Shown: piece by piece, positions 60,143-64,000 of the stretch
How the letters are laid out: each line of letters begins with the position of its first letter
Position numbering within the stretch: the stretch's first letter is position 1
NCBI RefSeq assembly: GCF_014639435.1
Contig: NZ_BMFZ01000003.1
Span: 124,001-188,000, forward strand
Length of the DNA stretch: 64,000 nt
Source of the DNA: Hafnia psychrotolerans
GTDB taxonomy: Bacteria; Pseudomonadota; Gammaproteobacteria; Enterobacterales; Enterobacteriaceae
Reading direction: 5' to 3'
Notes under the pieces: generated by a model
What the model was told of the DNA's origin: nothing
Database searches by the model: none
Seen by the model: only the letters and a program-made list of their open reading frames with translations
Made by a program: the position numbers and the translations under genes

Positions 60143-61531
60143 TTATCCGTTGCGCTTAGACGGTGTACCGCTTCGTCGAGCCGGTGCAACCTGAGTATGA
60201 CGCTTCACCGCGCGGCGGATTTGATTGGCCTTCACGCGGCGACGATCACGTTCAACTGGCATTTTGCTGACAGTTTCTTCAGGCATCTCCACCAGCGTAC
60301 GCAAGTAGTTAGTTTCCGACAGCTCCAGCTCTTTATAGCCACCACGAGGTAAGCCCTTAGGCAAGGTCAAATCACCGTAGCGAACGCGGATCAGGCGGCT
60401 CACCTGCACACCTACCGCTTCCCACAACCGACGAACTTCACGGTTACGACCTTCGGTCAGCGTGACGTTGTACCACTGGTTCAGGCCTTCACCGCCCTGA
60501 TATTTGATGCTACGGAATGCAGCGGGCCCATCTTCCAGCTGCACACCACGGCTTAACTGTTTGATTTTTTCGTCGTCAATCTGGCCAAACACGCGAACGG
60601 CATATTCGCGTTCAACTTCACGACTTGGGTGCATTAGGCGGTTTGCCAACTCACCATCAGTGGTGAACAGCAGCAGGCCGGAAGTATTGACGTCAAGGCG
60701 GCCCACGGCAACCCAACGTGAACCACGCATTTTGGGTAGACGATCAAATACGGTAGGACGGCCTTCCGGATCGCTGCGAGTACATAATTCGCCTTCAGGC
60801 TTGTAGTACGCTAGCACACGGCACACCGTGTCTTGCGATTCGATAATCGACAAGACGTGACCATCAAGACGAATTTTCGTCCCGGCCACCATTTCTACGC
60901 GATCACCCAACGAAGCAATTTTACCGTCAACACTGATACGGCCAGCCTGCAACATAGCTTCCACTTCACGGCGAGAACCATGACCGGCGCGGGCCAGAAT
61001 TTTTTGCAGTTTTTCGCTCTGACCTTCGGTGCTGTCGAGGGCATTCTTAGGTTTTTCGTATTTTGGCTCGTCGTCTTCCGGCGCATCGGCCTCATTGTTC
61101 AGCACCGCAGAGACAGCTTTTGGTTTAGCGCTGCGGGATTTATCCCCACGCGGTTTGTCGCTGCGCGCGCTGTCAGGACGGGCTCTATCGGTACGTTCTG
61201 GACGAGCACCTTCTGGGCGAGGTTTGCCACTACGCGGTTTTTCTATACGGGATTTTTCGATCCGGGAATCACCGCGTGCAGTGTCAGAACGGGCTTTATC
61301 AGGACGGGCTTTATCAGTACGCGATTTGTCGTTACGTGGTTTATCAGTTCGTGACTTATCGGTACGCGCCTTGTCAGCCTGAGGTTTTTCACCGCGTTTT
61401 TCGGCACGCGTTGGCTCAGGACGGCCTTTGGCTGCGCCAGAGTTTCTTCCGCTTTTGGGTTTATCAGTGGCCGAACGGCCCGGTTTGGACTTGTCGCTTA
61501 TATGCTTCTGGGAATTATACTTCTCGCTCAT
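60143..61531 (-). CDS. rluB: 23S rRNA pseudouridine(2605) synthase RluB with long N-terminal tail
   Basis: 462 residues against 291 in E. coli. Residues 172-462 align with RluB: S4 domain ([20 protein letters not shown]), catalytic Asp280 in [14 protein letters not shown], and a basic C-terminus. Residues 5-170 are an added, disordered, Arg/Lys/Asp-rich tail, much of it a degenerate five-residue repeat of the form D-K-x-R-x (about 50-135), then an acidic patch. GAGG precedes the ATG. The tail probably adds RNA or ribosome contacts (inference). Confidence 0.93.
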   Translation of the reverse strand: MSEKYNSQKHISDKSKPGRSATDKPKSGRNSGAAKGRPEPTRAEKRGEKPQADKARTDKSRTDKPRNDKSRTDKARPDKARSDTARGDSRIEKSRIEKPRSGKPRPEGARPERTDRARPDSARSDKPRGDKSRSAKPKAVSAVLNNEADAPEDDEPKYEKPKNALDSTEGQSEKLQKILARAGHGSRREVEAMLQAGRISVDGKIASLGDRVEMVAGTKIRLDGHVLSIIESQDTVCRVLAYYKPEGELCTRSDPEGRPTVFDRLPKMRGSRWVAVGRLDVNTSGLLLFTTDGELANRLMHPSREVEREYAVRVFGQIDDEKIKQLSRGVQLEDGPAAFRSIKYQGGEGLNQWYNVTLTEGRNREVRRLWEAVGVQVSRLIRVRYGDLTLPKGLPRGGYKELELSETNYLRTLVEMPEETVSKMPVERDRRRVKANQIRRAVKRHTQVAPARRSGTPSKRNG

Positions 61532-61787
61532 TGAGCAACCTCATTTGTCGCCTTCACAGGCGTCGGGGAGAGCCGGCAGCTCGATGGGAACCATCGCCTG
61601 CCCGCCAGAATTAGTATCAGTAAATAAGTCAGTGACTGTTGCGGAATTCCTGTGTGATACAGGCGGTACTTCGCGTCGCAATAACAGCATTGCTCATTAA
61701 AACAAAGGCTTATGAAAAGCCAGCCCGCCATTATACACAATTATACTGTTTTTGTATGTATCTGCGGACTGAATAATAAACAGATTA

Positions 61788-62408
61788 CTATAAGAATGGC
61801 GTGGGATCACCGGCGCCTTCACGTACCACTTCAGGCGTAGACTCGGTCAAATCCACGACTGTGGTCGGCTGCTGGCCAATCGTACCGCCGTGAATGATCA
61901 GATCCACAAGTTTGCCCATATTATCTCTAATATCATCAGGATCAGATTCGGCAAAATCATTACCTGGCAGCATCAACGTGGTGGACATCAACGGTTCACC
62001 GAGCACGTCCAGCAGCGCCAGCGCAATCGGGTTGGATGGCACCCGCAAACCAATGGTTTTGCGTTTTTCACTCATCAGACGGCGCGGTACTTCTTTAGTC
62101 GCTTTCAAAATGAACGTGTAATTGCCTGGCGTATTGTTTTTGATCAGACGAAACGCCGTGTTATCCACGTAAGCATAAGTAGAAAGCTCAGACAGATCGC
62201 GGCATACCAACGTGAAGTTATGATTGCCATCCAGTTGACGAATACGACAAATACGCTCCATGGCGCTTTTATCTTCCAGACGGCAGCCCAACGCATAACC
62301 GGAATCTGTCGGGTACACAATGACGGCACCTTTACGCAAAATATCCACGGCCTGATTGATCAGACGCGGCTGCGGGTTCTCGGGGTGAATATAGAAAAAT
62401 TGACTCAT
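61788..62408 (-). CDS. yciO: Sua5/YciO/YrdC family protein YciO
   Basis: 206 residues. YrdC-like fold with GAVIVYPTDSGYALGCRLED, LVCRDLSELSTYAYV, GNYTFILKATKEVPRRL and KTIGLRVPSNPIALALL. Related to the TsaC/Sua5 enzymes of t6A synthesis, but YciO itself has an uncertain role. It lies 15 bp after rnm. Confidence 0.95.
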   Translation of the reverse strand: MSQFFYIHPENPQPRLINQAVDILRKGAVIVYPTDSGYALGCRLEDKSAMERICRIRQLDGNHNFTLVCRDLSELSTYAYVDNTAFRLIKNNTPGNYTFILKATKEVPRRLMSEKRKTIGLRVPSNPIALALLDVLGEPLMSTTLMLPGNDFAESDPDDIRDNMGKLVDLIIHGGTIGQQPTTVVDLTESTPEVVREGAGDPTPFL

Positions 62409-62423
62409 AATTCCCTTCTTAAC

Positions 62424-63344
62424 TCATTCTGTAATAGGGGCAATACATGTGGGTTCCGCCCACTCTTTCCACACGGGTTCGACACCCGCGGGAAGCCACA
62501 GTTTTCGCCCCAGTTCTATCCAAGAGCAGGGTTGATGAAAGTCAGATCCCTGCGATGCCAGTAAATTATAGTCTCTTGCGAAAGCGGCGAGCTGGCTGCG
62601 TTCATTCGGTGCTTGCTGACACTGGGCGACTTCCATTGCATCGCCTCCCTGTTCGGCAAAATAAGCCAACAGACGTTTTAGCCATTTGGTTGACAGACCA
62701 TAGCGTCCCGGATGAGCGACAACGGCCTGCCCGCCTGAGTAATGAATGGCTTCAATCGCTTGTTCAATTGTACACCAGTGTGGTGGAACATAGCCGGTCT
62801 TGCCTTTAGCGAGGTATTTATTAAAGACCTGCGTGATGTTGCCACACTTGCCGATTTCCACCAGATAACGCGCAAAGTGCGCGCGAGTAACCGCACCACC
62901 TTGCGCCAATCGCATAGCCCCTTCCAAAGCGCCTTGCACCTTGGCCTTTTCAAGTCTGCGACCTATTTCTTGCGCGCGCTCTATGCGTAAAGCGGCCTGC
63001 GAGGCCAGCAAGGTCTTGATCGCCGGATGGGCAGGATCGATCCTTAACCCGACAATATGGATTTCATGATTTTCCCACAATGTGGAGATTTCAACGCCGC
63101 TTACCAATTGCAAAGGGTGATTCTTTTCGGCAATGGCCTGCGCCGCACGAGCCAGTCCTTCAGTCGTGTCATGATCAGTAATGGCCAGCACCCCCACTCG
63201 CATTTCTACTGCACGGTCGACCAGCGCTTCAGGCGATAAATAGCCGTCAGAGGCAGTAGTATGGCTGTGCAGATCATAGAGAGTGAAGGCTGAACTGAGT
63301 TCTGGAATATCGGTGGTGATTGAAGTCATAAAAAGAGTAGTCAT
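62424..63344 (-). CDS. rnm: PHP-domain ribonuclease Rnm (YciV/TrpH)
   Basis: 306 residues. PHP metal site: YDLHSHTTASDG, ITDHDTTEGLA, GVEISTLWENHEIHIVG, AVVAHPGRYG and SQGSDFHQPC. In E. coli it trims 5' ends of rRNAs and has 3',5'-nucleotide phosphatase activity. Divergent from the trp operon, as in E. coli. Start at 63344 (GAG upstream); an ATG at 63329 is possible. Confidence 0.95.
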   Translation of the reverse strand: MTTLFMTSITTDIPELSSAFTLYDLHSHTTASDGYLSPEALVDRAVEMRVGVLAITDHDTTEGLARAAQAIAEKNHPLQLVSGVEISTLWENHEIHIVGLRIDPAHPAIKTLLASQAALRIERAQEIGRRLEKAKVQGALEGAMRLAQGGAVTRAHFARYLVEIGKCGNITQVFNKYLAKGKTGYVPPHWCTIEQAIEAIHYSGGQAVVAHPGRYGLSTKWLKRLLAYFAEQGGDAMEVAQCQQAPNERSQLAAFARDYNLLASQGSDFHQPCSWIELGRKLWLPAGVEPVWKEWAEPTCIAPITE

Positions 63345-63496
63345 TAAACTCGTTGCTGAAAACGGCTTTTATCATAACCTGTTAGCCGTATGCCGGTTAC
63401 CCCTATCTGACTTGACGACGAGCACATGTCACTGGCATAACAAGATACCGCGCAAGTTTAATTGTTTATTCTCAACAACAAAGTTCCAAAAGAGGG

Positions 63497-63538
63497 TTGA
63501 CTAACGCCTCGCGAACTAGTTTACTAGTACGCAAGTTC
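63497..63538 (+). promoter_or_regulatory. trp promoter and TrpR operator
   Basis: TTGACT (-35, 63497-63502), 17 bases, TTTACT (-10, 63520-63525). The operator spans the -10: the palindrome CTAGTTTACTAG at 63516-63527 within GAACTAGTTTACTAGTACGC, followed by AAGTTC, almost identical to the E. coli trp operator. Start point near 63532. Confidence 0.93.
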
Positions 63539-63597
63539 GCAGAAGAGCGTCGATTTTCACGTTGAATGTTTTGTTTAAGAGAAATAAAGGGTATCTG

Positions 63598-63663
63598 ATG
63601 ATGACAATTTCAATGATTTCTGTACTCAGCTGGTGGCGCCACTTCCCTTCGCGGGCGGTGTGA
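63598..63663 (+). CDS. trpL: trp operon leader peptide
   Basis: 21 residues, MMTISMISVLSWWRHFPSRAV, after AAAGGG. Tandem tryptophan codons 12 and 13 are followed by arginine, as in E. coli WWRTS. Longer than the 14-residue E. coli peptide. Stalling at the Trp codons sets the choice between antiterminator and terminator. Confidence 0.93.
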   Translation: MMTISMISVLSWWRHFPSRAV

Positions 63664-63700
63664 TCACGCATAGCTGTTAACAGTCCATGCAGATACCCGA

Positions 63701-63724
63701 AGCCCGCCGATTGCGGGCTTTTTT
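63701..63724 (+). terminator. trp attenuator (3:4 terminator)
   Basis: AGCCCGC, a 5-base loop, GCGGGCT, then TTTTT. Competing antiterminator: GCGGGC (63651-63656, inside the leader-peptide coding region) can pair with GCCCGC (63702-63707). Confidence 0.95.
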
Positions 63725-63769
63725 GTGGCCATATTCCATCATTACAATGAACAAATTTTAGGAGCCAAC

Positions 63770-64000
63770 ATGACGATTCAACGACCTCGTTTGGAACTGC
63801 TGACAGCTCAGGGAAATTACCGTGGTGATCCCACCGCCATCTTCCACCAGCTTTGTGGTGCACGCCCGGCCACCCTATTGCTGGAATCTGCTGAAATCAC
63901 CAGTAAACAGAATTTGAAAAGCCTGCTGGTCATTGATAGCGCACTGCGCATCACGGCGCTGAATAATAAAGTCTCGGTTCAGGCGCTTACCGCCAATGGT
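63770..64000 (+). CDS. trpE: Anthranilate synthase component I (5' part)
   Basis: The first 77 codons of trpE, cut by the window end. It begins MTIQRPRLELLTAQGNYRGD and contains LLLESAEITSKQNLKSLLVI, where the LLES motif is part of the tryptophan feedback site in TrpE. AGGAG precedes the ATG. First gene of the trp operon. Confidence 0.95.
   Translation, partial: MTIQRPRLELLTAQGNYRGDPTAIFHQLCGARPATLLLESAEITSKQNLKSLLVIDSALRITALNNKVSVQALTANG

Noticed and set aside
61029..61614. Plus-strand frames with repeats such as [12 protein letters not shown] opposite rluB
   Set aside because: They mirror the 15-bp repeat of the RluB tail; rluB has the ribosome-binding site and conserved domains.

Overview
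The window is a chromosomal segment of a plant- or soil-associated member of the Enterobacterales. The gene order trp leader/trpE - rnm - yciO - rluB - (cobC) - btuR - yciK - sohB - yciN - topA - cysB - acnA - ribA - pgpB - lapA - lapB - pyrF - yciH - osmB matches the E. coli trp-topA-pyrF neighbourhood. The accessory half is different: a pectin-degradation regulon with KdgR-type operators, an ast operon, a NIT-ANTAR nitrate regulator and an asc beta-glucoside operon. Together with a repeat of the Yersinia/Serratia type, this suggests the Yersiniaceae, with Rahnella or a close relative as my best guess (inference from recall, no search run). No tRNA, rRNA, prophage, intact transposase or CRISPR array was seen.

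Layout. 1-1361: nasR-type antiterminator. 1526-5753: ascFB with divergent ascG. 5972-9783: a YqjC-like protein, a periplasmic alpha-carbonic anhydrase, and a PAS-PAS-GGDEF-EAL protein behind a sigma-28 (FliA) promoter. 10009-13685: Fur-controlled fhuF, an unrecognised 102-residue protein, an MHS-family transporter and its RpiR-type neighbour. 13723-14565: a composite repeat locus (four 66-bp tandem units followed by a ~540-bp imperfect inverted repeat) with covarying hairpins. 14593-20776: astCADBE, read leftward from a sigma-54 promoter. 21379-27364: oligogalacturonide catabolism (ogl; togT, pelX and a kdgM interrupted by one stop codon), with KdgR and CRP sites. 27994-36468: a sugar ABC transporter, an FGGY pentulose kinase, a SIS-domain protein and a convergent MocR-type regulator. 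36836-43458: spy, a cstA-family transporter with its DUF466 partner, kdgT, fsa, araD and osmB. 43646-64000: the conserved housekeeping block ending in the trp operator, leader peptide, attenuator and the start of trpE.

How the parts fit. Pectin oligomers would be split by PelX (periplasm) and Ogl (cytoplasm), with TogT carrying the oligomers and KdgT carrying 2-keto-3-deoxygluconate; candidate KdgR boxes link the loci. The outer-membrane porin step is broken as read. Arginine is degraded under nitrogen control by ast. The ABC-FGGY-SIS-MocR cluster looks like a self-contained pentose or pentulose uptake and phosphorylation system of unknown substrate, with a terminator-like hairpin between the binding protein and the rest of the operon. 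The most unusual non-coding structure is the repeat locus at 13.7-14.6 kb: its two copies of one hairpin differ at two base pairs by compensatory changes while the loop is unchanged, which argues that the fold itself has been kept.
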